Source of the DNA: Elusimicrobiota bacterium
Lineage (GTDB): Bacteria; Elusimicrobiota; Elusimicrobia; UBA1565
Assembly (NCBI GenBank): GCA_016212885.1
Contig: JACRDO010000002.1
Span: 1-42,530, forward strand
Reading direction: 5' to 3'
DNA: 42,530 bases
Below are positions 9,433 through 17,050 of this stretch, piece after piece. The translations under genes and the position numbers were made by a program. The notes beneath the pieces were generated by a model. That model ran no database searches. It worked only from the letters and a program-made list of their open reading frames with translations, and had not been told where the DNA came from. The stretch's first letter is position 1, and each line of letters starts with the position of its first letter.

Positions 9433-12402
9433 ATGGACAAAACGCTCGGCGCGCCGCTCGTCGGAAGCTACGACATCCAGTTCGGCGGCTTCGACAAGCT
9501 CATGCCCTTCCGCATCCGGGAGGCGCTGCTTGTCGCCGCGCCTTACGATTCCTTCCTGCTGGCCGACGACGACGCCCTGACCGAGCTGGTCTTCAGCGAG
9601 TACCTGGACTTAAACCTGCGCTACGCCCCGCGCGTGACCCGGGCGGCCACGGCGGCCGAGGCCCTCAAGCGCCTGGGCTCGGAACGCTTCGACCTGGTCA
9701 TCACCATGGCCGCGGTGGGGAACCTCGATGTGGCCGGCTTCGCCGGGGAAGCCAAGCGCCTGGTGCCGGACCTGCCGGTAATCCTGCTCTGCTTCAACAT
9801 GATGGACGTGGCCCAGCTCTCCGATACGGACAAGGCCGCGGTGGACCGGGTCTTCGTCTGGCTGGGCGACCCGCGCATCTTCATGTCCATCATCAAGCTC
9901 ATTGAGGACCAGCGCAACATCGACCACGACCTGGCCCTCTCCAGCGTGCAGGCCATCATCGTGATCGAGGACTCGGTGCGCTTCTACTCGAGCTACCTGC
10001 CCGTGCTCTACGCGGAGCTCATGAAGCAGACCCAGCTCCTGATGGCCGAGGGCATCAACCTCTCGCACAAGATGCTGCGCATGCGCGCGCGGCCCAAGAT
10101 CCTCCTGGCTCACGACTTCGAGTCGGCCTGGGCCCTCTACGAGAAATACCGGGGCTACCTGCTGGGCGTGATCACGGACGTGCAGTTCCGCCGGGGGGGC
10201 GCCGATGACCCCCGGGCGGGTCTGGTCTTCGCGGAGAGGATCAAGGCGGCCATACGGGACATGCCGGTGCTGGTGCAGTCCTCCGACGCGGCCACGGCCG
10301 CCGCGGCCCAGGCCGTGGGGGCCTCGTTCCTGCACAAGACCTCCCCGGCCCTGCTCAAGCAGCTGCAGGACTTCATGCTGACCTATTTCGGCTTCGGCGA
10401 CTTCGTGTTCCGCGACGCGGCCGGACGCGAGTACGGCCGGGCCGCGGACCTGCACGCCATGATCGAGCGCCTGCGGACCGTGCCGGACGCCTGCATCGAG
10501 CACCACTCCAACCGCAACCATTTCTCCAAGTGGCTCATGGCCCGCACCGAGTTCGAGATCGCCTACCGCATCCGGCCGCGCAAGGCCGCGGAGTTCGAGG
10601 ACCTCGGGGGGCTGCGCCGCTACCTCATCGAGACCATGCACCAGTTCCTCCAGAAGACCCAGCTGGGGACCATCATCCAGTTCGACGGACGCTATTTCGA
10701 CGAGGAGAGCCCCTTCGTCAAGATCGGCAAGGGCTCCATCGGGGGCAAGGCGCGGGGCCTGGCCTTCGTCAATTTCCTGCTCTCCAAGACCGACTTGGCC
10801 CAGCGCTTCGAGGGGGTGAACATAACGGTGCCGCACACCTCGGTCATCTCCACGGACGTCTTCGACTTCTTCATGGAGCACAGCGGCCTGAGCGCCTTCG
10901 TGCGCGCCGAGCGCGCCAACGCGGCGCTGGCCGAGGCCTTCACCAAAGCCGAGATGCCCTCCTACGTGCTTGACAACCTGCACACCCTGGTGGAGAAGAT
11001 CCACGGGCCCCTGGCGGTGCGCTCCTCGAGCCTGCTGGAGGACTCGCGCAGCCAGCCCTTCGCCGGGGTCTACAAAACCTACATGCTGCCCAACAACCAC
11101 CCGGACCGCGAGCAGCGGGTCCGGGAGCTGGCCCGGGCCGTGAAGCTGGTCTACGCCTCGACCTTCTCGGCCGAGGCCCGGTCCTACCGGCGCTTCTCCA
11201 CGCACCTGCCCGACGAGGAGAAGATGGCGGTGATCGTGCAGCACCTGGTGGGCCGCCCGCGCGGGGACGGCCGGCGCTACTACCCCGGCTTTTCCGGGGT
11301 GGCGCAGTCCTACAACTACTACCCGGTGCCGCCCATCGCGGCCGAGGACGGGGTGGCCTACGTGGCGCTGGGCCTGGGCAAGACCATCATGGACGGCTAC
11401 CGCTCCCTGCGCTTCTCGCCCAACCACCCGCACCACCTGCACCAATTCTCCACGGTCAACGACCACCTGTCCAACTCCCAGCGCGAGTTCCTGGCCCTGG
11501 ACACGGCGCGCTGCGCCGGAGACCTGGAGTACGACCATGAGCCCAACATGACGTGGCTGGGCCTGGAGGCGGCCGAGGCGGACGGCACGCTGGGGCCCGT
11601 GGGCTCGACCTATTCCGCGGAGAACGAGAGCGTCTACGACGGAACCTCGCGGCCCGGCGTGCGGCTGGTGACCTTCGCCCCGATTCTCAAGGACGACGTG
11701 TTCCCGCTGCCCGAGATACTCAACCACATCACGCGCATGGGCATGGAGGCGATGGGCTCGCATGTTGAGATCGAGTTCGCGGCGAACCTGGAACCGGGGG
11801 AGGACGGCCTGCGGGAGTTCGCCATCCTGCAGATGCGGCCTATGATCTCGCGCTGGAGCGCGCAGAAGGTGAAACTCGAAGGGGTGTCCCGGGAGCGCGT
11901 GCTCTGCGAAAGCCCGCGGGCTTTGGGCAACGGCTACGTGCACAACGTGACGGACGTGGTCTACGTCAAGCCCGAGCGTTTCGACCCGGCCCGGACCGTG
12001 GAGATCGCCGCGGAGATCGGCAAGGTCAACGAAGTCTTGAAGCGGGAGGGCCGGCAGTGCCTGCTCATCGGACCGGGCCGCTGGGGCTCGGCCGACCCCT
12101 GGCTGGGCATCCCGGTGCGCTGGAACCAGATATCGGAGTCGCGCGTGATCGTGGAGACGACCTTGCAGGATTTCGTCATAGACCCCTCCTACGGGACGCA
12201 CTTCTTCCACAACGTGACCTCTCTGGGCCTGGGCTATTTCACGGTGCACGGCCGGCACGGCGGGGGGACACTGCGCTGGGACTGGCTCGACGCCCAGCCC
12301 GCGGCGGCCGATACCGAGCTGCTGCGCCACGTGCGCCTGGCCCAGCCCCTGGACATCCGCATAGACGGCTCGACCGGCCGCGGGGTCATACTGATCCCAT
12401 AA
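9433..12402 (+). CDS. Receiver-like domains fused to PPDK N-terminal (ATP-grasp) domain
   Basis: A 989-residue cytoplasmic protein. Residues about 36-150 form a receiver-like fold (LLADDDAL) without a clear phosphoacceptor Asp (VITMAAVGN). Residues about 225-345 form a second one with plausible Asp (ITDVQF, near 246), VLVQSSD and Lys (FLHKTS). From about 430 the pyruvate-phosphate-dikinase ATP/pyruvate-binding domain begins with KIGKGSIGGKARG, then AVRSSSLLEDSRSQPFAG (about 526) and ends around ILQMRPM (about 797). The phosphohistidine swivel and the PEP-binding TIM barrel of PEP synthase/PPDK are absent, so it cannot run the full PEP synthase reaction alone. Similar proteins are often labelled PEP/pyruvate-binding or PEP synthase. 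It could be a signal-controlled phosphotransferase acting on another protein. It follows gdhA across a hairpin. Confidence 0.85.
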   Translation: MDKTLGAPLVGSYDIQFGGFDKLMPFRIREALLVAAPYDSFLLADDDALTELVFSEYLDLNLRYAPRVTRAATAAEALKRLGSERFDLVITMAAVGNLDVAGFAGEAKRLVPDLPVILLCFNMMDVAQLSDTDKAAVDRVFVWLGDPRIFMSIIKLIEDQRNIDHDLALSSVQAIIVIEDSVRFYSSYLPVLYAELMKQTQLLMAEGINLSHKMLRMRARPKILLAHDFESAWALYEKYRGYLLGVITDVQFRRGGADDPRAGLVFAERIKAAIRDMPVLVQSSDAATAAAAQAVGASFLHKTSPALLKQLQDFMLTYFGFGDFVFRDAAGREYGRAADLHAMIERLRTVPDACIEHHSNRNHFSKWLMARTEFEIAYRIRPRKAAEFEDLGGLRRYLIETMHQFLQKTQLGTIIQFDGRYFDEESPFVKIGKGSIGGKARGLAFVNFLLSKTDLAQRFEGVNITVPHTSVISTDVFDFFMEHSGLSAFVRAERANAALAEAFTKAEMPSYVLDNLHTLVEKIHGPLAVRSSSLLEDSRSQPFAGVYKTYMLPNNHPDREQRVRELARAVKLVYASTFSAEARSYRRFSTHLPDEEKMAVIVQHLVGRPRGDGRRYYPGFSGVAQSYNYYPVPPIAAEDGVAYVALGLGKTIMDGYRSLRFSPNHPHHLHQFSTVNDHLSNSQREFLALDTARCAGDLEYDHEPNMTWLGLEAAEADGTLGPVGSTYSAENESVYDGTSRPGVRLVTFAPILKDDVFPLPEILNHITRMGMEAMGSHVEIEFAANLEPGEDGLREFAILQMRPMISRWSAQKVKLEGVSRERVLCESPRALGNGYVHNVTDVVYVKPERFDPARTVEIAAEIGKVNEVLKREGRQCLLIGPGRWGSADPWLGIPVRWNQISESRVIVETTLQDFVIDPSYGTHFFHNVTSLGLGYFTVHGRHGGGTLRWDWLDAQPAAADTELLRHVRLAQPLDIRIDGSTGRGVILIP

Positions 12403-12454
12403 CGGCATCGCTCCCCCCGCAAATTCGGGACGCCGACGGCTTCAGTTCAGCCCG

Positions 12455-12622
12455 GCTCCCTTCTTCAGGGCGATTGAAATGGCCAGGGCTCCTCTCACCG
12501 CTGCCATGGCAGGCAAAACTCTCGGGAAGAGAATCGCCGAGGGCGATATGCCGGTGTTCGTCGGGAGGTTCGGCAACGCGATAATTGTGGCTGTCTTGGC
12601 GTGTTGTTGGCGGCCCGCCTAA
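12455..12622 (+). pseudogene. Relic of a glutamate-synthase FMN-domain gene
   Basis: The reading frame 12455-12622 starts without a start codon, reads RAIEMARAPLTAAM and PVFVGRFGN, then diverges and stops at TAA 12620. The DNA at 12471-12580 matches the intact gene at 22121-22230 with about 14 differences in 110 bases, several of them silent. The match begins and ends abruptly, covering about 40 codons of a 525-codon gene. The mixture of silent and conservative changes suggests that it derives from a once-functional paralog, not from a fresh copy of the neighbour. It sits just after the PPDK-like gene, as the nuoE-like relic sits just before gdhA. Confidence 0.8.
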
Positions 12623-12677
12623 AATCCGCCGATTCCGCTTCCCGCGGGTTTGATATACTATCCGCTGGAGGCGATGA

Positions 12678-13151
12678 ATGAAGCCGATGCGGCTCTATAT
12701 CGACACATCCGTAATCGGCGGATGTTTCGATGATGAATTCGCTGAATATTCCCTTCGTTTGATTGATGCCGCCAGGGCGGGCCGCATCGTCCTGCTGATG
12801 AGCGCCGTTGTTATTCGCGAATTGGCTGAAGCTCCCATGGGGGTCAGAGCGCTGCTCAAAAGCCTGCCGGCCGGAGCGGTTGAGGAGACGCCTCTTACTT
12901 CGGAGATTCTCGCTTTGCGCGATGCCTACATCGCCGCGAAAGTCATCGGCTCGCGTTGGTCGGACGACGCCGCCCACGTCGCTGCCGCGACGGTCGCAAG
13001 GGCGGATGCCATCGTGTCGTGGAATTTCCAGCATATCGTCCGTTTGGATCGGATGAAAGGATACAACCGGGTAAACCTGCTCAATGGCTACGGAGTGCTG
13101 ACCATTGTATCGCCTTTGGAGGTGAGAGCCGATGCCGCAGACAAAGATTAA
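12678..13151 (+). CDS. PIN-domain toxin (VapC-like)
   Basis: A 157-residue PIN-fold ribonuclease candidate. The first acidic residue is in LYIDTSVIGG (residues 6-15). Other acidic positions are VIRELAEAP (about 54), WSDDAAHVAAA (about 95) and an Asp in ADAIVSWNFQHIV (about 113-125), an order matching PIN active sites. The start at ATG 12678 is backed by GGAGG at 12667-12671, and TATACT at 12654-12659 could be its -10. It overlaps the small downstream gene, its likely antitoxin, by 20 bp. It probably cleaves RNA when unpaired. Base composition is slightly less GC-rich than the flanking genes, fitting mobile cargo. Confidence 0.8.
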   Translation: MKPMRLYIDTSVIGGCFDDEFAEYSLRLIDAARAGRIVLLMSAVVIRELAEAPMGVRALLKSLPAGAVEETPLTSEILALRDAYIAAKVIGSRWSDDAAHVAAATVARADAIVSWNFQHIVRLDRMKGYNRVNLLNGYGVLTIVSPLEVRADAADKD

Positions 13152-13329
13152 GAAGAAATTCGATTGCCTGGAGTTCAAACGTCGCGCGCAGATGGAGATT
13201 TATGAAGAGATACGTAGGCTCTCGCCGCCGCAACAAATCGAATATTTCAACCGCGAGGCGGCCCGCGGTCCGCTGAGCGGATGGTGGAGGGCGATACGTC
13301 GTGCGTCGGTTTCAAATCGCCCCGATTGA
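13132..13329 (+). CDS. Small antitoxin-like partner of the PIN toxin
   Basis: A 65-residue basic and acidic protein starting MPQTKIKKKFDCLEFKRRAQ, followed by EIYEEIRRLSPPQQIEYFN. This pattern (KxFDCVEMKR...IYEETK...EEL.Y) is familiar from small proteins encoded next to this subgroup of PIN proteins. The order is toxin first, antitoxin second, with a 20-bp overlap, the reverse of classical vapBC. It has no recognisable DNA-binding domain at its N-terminus. The last residues (SVSNRPD) look less conserved, so the 3' end may be altered. Function is inferred from pairing only. Confidence 0.6.
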   Translation: MPQTKIKKKFDCLEFKRRAQMEIYEEIRRLSPPQQIEYFNREAARGPLSGWWRAIRRASVSNRPD

Positions 13330-13398
13330 AATCCATCCCGCCTGGACGAGATACAGGAAAGCCGCGTCCAAGCTCATGCACCGAGAGTCCAAGCCGGC

Positions 13399-14538
13399 AT
13401 GATACGAAAGCAGAGCGCAGATGGATTACTCCGCCCCCGCGTGGAGGCAGAGAAGGAACTCTTCGAGTTGCGCCGCGATCTCCGGGAACGAATCAAAGAG
13501 CTACGGTGTCTATACGGCATAACCAAGATTAGCGAAAGGCCTGGCGCTTCGCTCGCAGAGATGATCCAAAGCATCGTCAATCTTTTACCTGCTTCTTGGC
13601 AGTATCCGAACGTCACATGCGCACGGATTCTTTTGGAAGGCAAGGTTTCTCAGACCGCCAACTTCGCCGGGGGCGTGGATAAACAGGCCAGCGCCATCCA
13701 TGTGCACGGCAAGAAGGTCGGGGTATTGGAGGTCCATTATCTGGAAAAGATGCCGAAAAGCGACGAGGGCCCCTTCCTGAAATGGGAACGGAGCTTGCTT
13801 GACGCAATCGCAGAACGAATTGGAAAGATCGTCGAGCATAAGAAGGCGGAGGCGGAATTGCGGCTTTCGCACCAGAAGCTCCGCGAACTTTACGAGCATC
13901 TCCAGACGGCACGCGAGGGGGAGCAAAAGCGTATCGCCTACGAGATCCACGACGATTTGGGGCAAATATTGACGGCCTTGAAGATGGATGTTCGCTGGTT
14001 GAGCAGAGAGTTATCCGACTCCACCAAGGCGGTGCGGTCCAGGACCCATTCGATGACCGAACTTGTCGACAATGCCTTTCGAACGGTGCATGAGATCGCT
14101 TCGGAATTGCGGCCGACGCTCTTGGACGACTTCGGGCTTTCCGCGCAGGTACTTCATCACGCCGAGGAATTCCAGAAGCGTTCAGGAGTCAAGTGCAGTG
14201 TGCGTATTAGGCCCAACGAAATCGTCTTGGACCAGGAACGTTCCGTCTTGGCATTCCGCGTCTTCCAGGAACTGCTGACCAATGTCCTGCGCCACTCCGA
14301 TGCCGCAAAAGTGAACGTCTCGCTGGTGAAGAGCAAGGCGGAATTAAAGTTGGAAGTCCGGGATAACGGAAAGGGGATAGCGCGGGGAAAGATATCCGAT
14401 CGCAATTCTTTTGGATTGAGGGGCATAATGGAGCGGGTGACTTTTTGGCGAGGGCAGGTGGTTATTCGCGGGGCGCCGCATAAGGGGACCAAGGTCGTGG
14501 TCCGGCTTCCGCTGAATCGGCGCGGTGAGACGCCATGA
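13399..14538 (+). CDS. NarL-type sensor histidine kinase (HisKA_3), cytoplasmic
   Basis: A 379-residue sensor without transmembrane helices. Residues 1-30 are coiled; about 35-150 look like a GAF-type sensory module (LYGITKISERPG ... VGVLEVHYLEK); a second coil (about 150-175) precedes the phosphoacceptor helix AYEIHDDLGQIL near 180-190, typical of the HisKA_3 group. The ATP-binding domain shows ELLTNVLRHS (N box, about 290), EVRDNGKGI (about 320) and GLRGIMERV (about 339). Its stop overlaps the regulator start as ATGA at 14535-14538, so kinase and regulator are co-translated. A soluble sensor next to redox genes suggests an internal cue such as redox or nitrogen state; the ligand is unknown. 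Confidence 0.88.
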   Translation: MIRKQSADGLLRPRVEAEKELFELRRDLRERIKELRCLYGITKISERPGASLAEMIQSIVNLLPASWQYPNVTCARILLEGKVSQTANFAGGVDKQASAIHVHGKKVGVLEVHYLEKMPKSDEGPFLKWERSLLDAIAERIGKIVEHKKAEAELRLSHQKLRELYEHLQTAREGEQKRIAYEIHDDLGQILTALKMDVRWLSRELSDSTKAVRSRTHSMTELVDNAFRTVHEIASELRPTLLDDFGLSAQVLHHAEEFQKRSGVKCSVRIRPNEIVLDQERSVLAFRVFQELLTNVLRHSDAAKVNVSLVKSKAELKLEVRDNGKGIARGKISDRNSFGLRGIMERVTFWRGQVVIRGAPHKGTKVVVRLPLNRRGETP

Positions 14539-15167
14539 TCCGAGTGCTGATCGCCGACGACCACCCTGTCGTGCGCAAAGGGGTCAAGCAAATTCTCAAG
14601 GAGACCCGCGATATCGTCGTGGCCGACGAGGCCTTTGATGGGCAGGAGGCGCTGAGCAAGGCCTTTAAGAACGACTATGATGTGGTTCTGTTGGATATTT
14701 CGCTGCCCGGCAGGAGTGGGTTGGAAATCCTAAAGCAACTGAAGGTTGTGAAGCCCAAACTTCCGATCCTGATTCTTAGCGTGCATCCCGAAGAGCAGTA
14801 TGCGGTAAGGACCATCAAGGCCGGCGCGTCCGGATACTTGACTAAGGAGAGCGCGCCGGATGAGCTCATCACGGCGATACGCATCGTGGCCCGAGGCCGC
14901 AAGTACATCCGGCCGTCTTTAGCCGAAAAAATGGCGTTCGAGCTGGAAGCCAATAGAGAGAAACCGCTGCATAAGGGGCTCTCCGATCGCGAATTCGAGG
15001 TGATGCTGATGCTGGCATCCGGAAAGAGCGTCACTGGAATCGCCGAGGAGCTTGCGCTGAGCGTGAAAACCATCAGCACCTATCGGGCCCGGATTCTGGA
15101 AAAATTCAATTTCACCAACAACTCCGAGATTACCCGCTACGCCATAGAGCACAAGCTGGTTTCCTAG
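14535..15167 (+). CDS. NarL/FixJ-family response regulator
   Basis: A 210-residue regulator: receiver domain (IADDHPVV with the acidic pair, LLDISLPG with phosphoacceptor Asp near 54, ILSVH, LTKES with Lys near 104) followed by a LuxR-type helix-turn-helix (about 145-205: LSDREFEVMLMLASGKS ... SVKTISTYRARI). All receiver key residues are present. It is coupled to the upstream kinase and lies 55 bp before a TGTAGGA repeat pair that is repeated at gdhA. I infer that it binds those repeats and controls gdhA and the operon starting at 15311. Members of this family usually bind as dimers to paired 7-9 bp half-sites. Confidence 0.92.
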   Translation: MIRVLIADDHPVVRKGVKQILKETRDIVVADEAFDGQEALSKAFKNDYDVVLLDISLPGRSGLEILKQLKVVKPKLPILILSVHPEEQYAVRTIKAGASGYLTKESAPDELITAIRIVARGRKYIRPSLAEKMAFELEANREKPLHKGLSDREFEVMLMLASGKSVTGIAEELALSVKTISTYRARILEKFNFTNNSEITRYAIEHKLVS

Positions 15168-15222
15168 GCCGCCCCGACCACCCCGCCTGGTCCGCCGCGT
15201 CGCGCAATCGGCATAAGCCGGT

Positions 15223-15253
15223 GTCCTACAAAAAATCACTCCCACGTCCTACA
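15223..15253 (-). promoter_or_regulatory. TGTAGGAC direct repeat, 23-bp period (Stn-operon side)
   Basis: On the plus strand GTCCTACA occurs at 15223-15230 and again at 15246-15253, starts 23 bp apart; on the minus strand these read TGTAGGAC. The gdhA leader has the same heptamer with the same period (7846-7876). The pair lies 58 bp before ATG 15311, a good position for an activator of the operon. GATAAT at 15298-15303 could be a -10, but no -35 is seen. Confidence 0.5.
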
Positions 15254-15310
15254 TTGTTTTCATTCCGCCTCTGATAGTGCGGGAACGCGCCTTGTTCGAT
15301 AATTGAGCGG

Positions 15311-15712
15311 ATGATCGGCATGAAGGTTAAGTGCCTATTTTGTGGACGGTCCCTTATGGATAGGGGGCATCCGCTCGATTCGCGGCCCTCAATCAGAGTC
15401 ATTATCGCCACCGGCAGGAAACGCGGCAATCTGTTTCTGAGTTCGTTAAATGAGAGCGACAAGACTGACCTGGATTTGATGTTGCCCCAAGGCAAGATCC
15501 CGCGGTTCTACTGCCCTCATTGTCAAAGTGAACTTAGAGACAGGAGGAGATGCGCGGAATGCAAGGCCCCGCTGATACCGTTGGAGCGCGAGGAGGGCGG
15601 TTTGCTGCTTATTTGCGCACGGAAGGGCTGCAAGAATTCTCTGGTTGAGCTTGAAAGTCTTGAGGCGAAGGTCAAGGCATTCTACGACACCTATTACACG
15701 CTTTCTGGATAG
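15311..15712 (+). CDS. Zinc-ribbon protein A (paralog of 16649-17047)
   Basis: A 133-residue soluble protein with four Cys pairs: CLFC near residue 8, CPHC near 68, CAEC near 79, and a final C-x4-C (CARKGC near 97). The middle segment has KRGNLFLSSL. The protein at 16649 has the same length, the same Cys pattern and matching phrases (KCxxCGxSLMD, RKxGxLxLSSL, CPHC, CKAPL, GCKN), so they are paralogs. I do not recognise the family by name; two rubredoxin- or zinc-ribbon-like knuckles are plausible, and iron or Fe-S binding is an alternative. It opens the redox operon, so it may be an electron carrier or assembly/regulatory subunit. ATG 15311 is chosen because it aligns with the paralog's N-terminus. 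Confidence 0.7.
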   Translation: MIGMKVKCLFCGRSLMDRGHPLDSRPSIRVIIATGRKRGNLFLSSLNESDKTDLDLMLPQGKIPRFYCPHCQSELRDRRRCAECKAPLIPLEREEGGLLLICARKGCKNSLVELESLEAKVKAFYDTYYTLSG

Positions 15713-15779
15713 GCGCGGAAACTATGTTGTTAAGGAGTCCGTATCTGATTGGTATGCGTTGCTGTTTAAGGAGGAAGTT

Positions 15780-16107
15780 GTGGTTGTGATCAAGGAAAGC
15801 GGAGATATAAGCAAGCTCGCCGTAAAGCACACTGGGCTCTGTGTGACATGCAGCAATGCCGGTGGATGCGTCTATCCAAGGGAGCCCGCAAAGCCGGTCC
15901 TGCAATGCAATGAATTCGCGGCCGCCCCGGGTCCGGCCAGGGTTGAGACTTCTCCCAGGCATGGGGAGGCAGCAGAGCAAAACGGCGCCGGCCCGGAATT
16001 CGGAACCCAATAAATATCTCGGACTGTGCCGGAACTGCGAGGAGCGCAAGACGTGTAAATTGTCAAAACCGCCGGCAGGAGTATGGCACTGCGAGGAGTA
16101 CCGATAG
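15780..16107 (+). pseudogene. Twin Cys-motif small protein, split by a frameshift
   Basis: A perfect Shine-Dalgarno AAGGAGG (15768-15774) precedes GTG 15780 (or GTG 15786). The frame encodes GLCVTCSNAGGC followed by a fourth Cys (LQCNEF) and stops at 16011-16013. A second, closely similar unit, GLCRNCEERKTC ... WHCEEYR, follows in the +1 frame and ends at 16107. Reading across a one-base shift between about 15920 and 16010 yields one protein of about 109 residues with two C-x2-C-x5-C-x(n)-C units. Either the gene is recently broken, the assembly has an indel, or frameshifting is used. The Cys arrangement suggests a metal or Fe-S binding module; function unknown. GLCVTC recurs in the FMN protein at 20927. 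Confidence 0.6.
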
Positions 16108-16145
16108 ATCGTCTTGAGCCGGCAGTGAAGAAAGATGGGAGCGAT

Positions 16146-16652
16146 ATGAAAAGCGGAAACTCCGGGAAACGCAACAACGGCGCGGACCCGCGGCTCAAGC
16201 GGATCCTGGGCCGCTATCAAGGGCGGGCCAAAGATCTCATTTCCGTCCTGCAGGACATCCAGGCCAAGTACGGCTACCTGAACGAGGAAGCGCTCAAAAC
16301 CGTCTCAACCGGCTTGAATGTCCCCTTGACGGGCATATACGGCGTGGCCACCTTCTACAAAATGTTCCGGCTTAACCCCCCGGGCAGGCACACCCTTACG
16401 TTGTGCCTGGGGACAGCCTGCCACGTCCGGGGCGGGGTTCCCGTCGCGGAGGAGATTTCGAAGGCGCTCGGCATCCAGCCTGGGGAGACCACCAAGGACC
16501 GCGAATATTCGTTCGATACCGTCAACTGCCTGGGCTGCTGCGCCATCGGCCCTGTCCTGGTGAAGGACGGCAAGTACCATCGCCAGGTCACTCTCCAGGG
16601 CGTCCGGAACCTCTTGAAATCGAAACGAAAATCGAAAGGGGCGGCCAAATGA
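16146..16652 (+). CDS. stnC: NuoE/HydC/StnC-like [2Fe-2S] subunit
   Basis: A 168-residue thioredoxin-fold ferredoxin subunit. Its [2Fe-2S] ligands are C-x4-C (LCLGTACHV) and C-x3-C (NCLGCCAIGP). LISVLQDIQAKYGYL and GVATFYKMF are standard NuoE phrases. ATG 16146 is preferred over ATG 16083 because GGGAG stands at 16137-16141 and family proteins start near here. The stop overlaps the next start (ATGA, 16649-16652). With the NuoF-GltD fusion and the short NuoG-like protein downstream it forms the HydC position of a bifurcating complex, passing electrons between NADH-linked FMN and Fe-S clusters. A 30-base copy of its start lies in the gdhA leader. Confidence 0.9.
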   Translation: MKSGNSGKRNNGADPRLKRILGRYQGRAKDLISVLQDIQAKYGYLNEEALKTVSTGLNVPLTGIYGVATFYKMFRLNPPGRHTLTLCLGTACHVRGGVPVAEEISKALGIQPGETTKDREYSFDTVNCLGCCAIGPVLVKDGKYHRQVTLQGVRNLLKSKRKSKGAAK

Positions 16653-17047
16653 TCCAGGTTGACTTGAAGTGCCTGCATTGCGGGCATTCGCTCATGGACG
16701 AGAAGCACAAGATCGACGATTGCCCTTCCATAAAACTGGAAATCAAGCATGGACGCAAGAAGGGCGAGCTCTATCTGAGCTCGCTATACGGGAGCTACAA
16801 CATCGACCTCAAGATTCCGTGTCCCAAGGGGAAGACAGCGGAGTTCTTCTGCCCCCATTGCAAGACCGGCCTCAATACCATCAAGGTATGCGAATTGTGC
16901 AAGGCCCCCTTGGTGGTTTTCGCCTTCAGGGAGGGAGGTGAGATTTGCATCTGTTCCAGGCGCGGATGCAAAAATCACCATATCGAATTCGAGAATCCCG
17001 AGAGGGAGCTGAGGGCATTTTATGAGAAGTATTCGACCTTCTTTTAA
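16649..17047 (+). CDS. Zinc-ribbon protein B (paralog of 15311-15712)
   Basis: A 132-residue protein with the same Cys ladder as the one at 15311: CLHC (residues 8-11), CPHC, CELC and a C-x4-C (CSRRGC). It sits between nuoE and nuoF and overlaps nuoE by 4 bp, so it is made together with the complex. Canonical nuo, hyd or stn operons as I know them do not carry such a gene between E and F, which makes it a candidate accessory subunit. No transmembrane or signal segment. Family not recognised; zinc or iron binding is inferred from Cys pairs. Confidence 0.75.
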   Translation: MIQVDLKCLHCGHSLMDEKHKIDDCPSIKLEIKHGRKKGELYLSSLYGSYNIDLKIPCPKGKTAEFFCPHCKTGLNTIKVCELCKAPLVVFAFREGGEICICSRRGCKNHHIEFENPERELRAFYEKYSTFF

Positions 17048-17050
17048 GCC

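Noticed and set aside
11311-11318. GTCCTACA inside the PPDK-like gene
   Set aside because: A single box without a 23-bp partner, encoding Ser-Tyr in a conserved stretch.
9610-12408. A 932-codon open frame on the minus strand opposite the PPDK-like gene
   Set aside because: Its composition (His, Arg, Gly, Val repeats) is what antisense of GC-biased codons gives; the plus strand has clear domains.
15168-15222. Short hairpin GACCA/TGGTC after the response regulator
   Set aside because: Only a 5-bp stem and no T-run; too weak to call a terminator.
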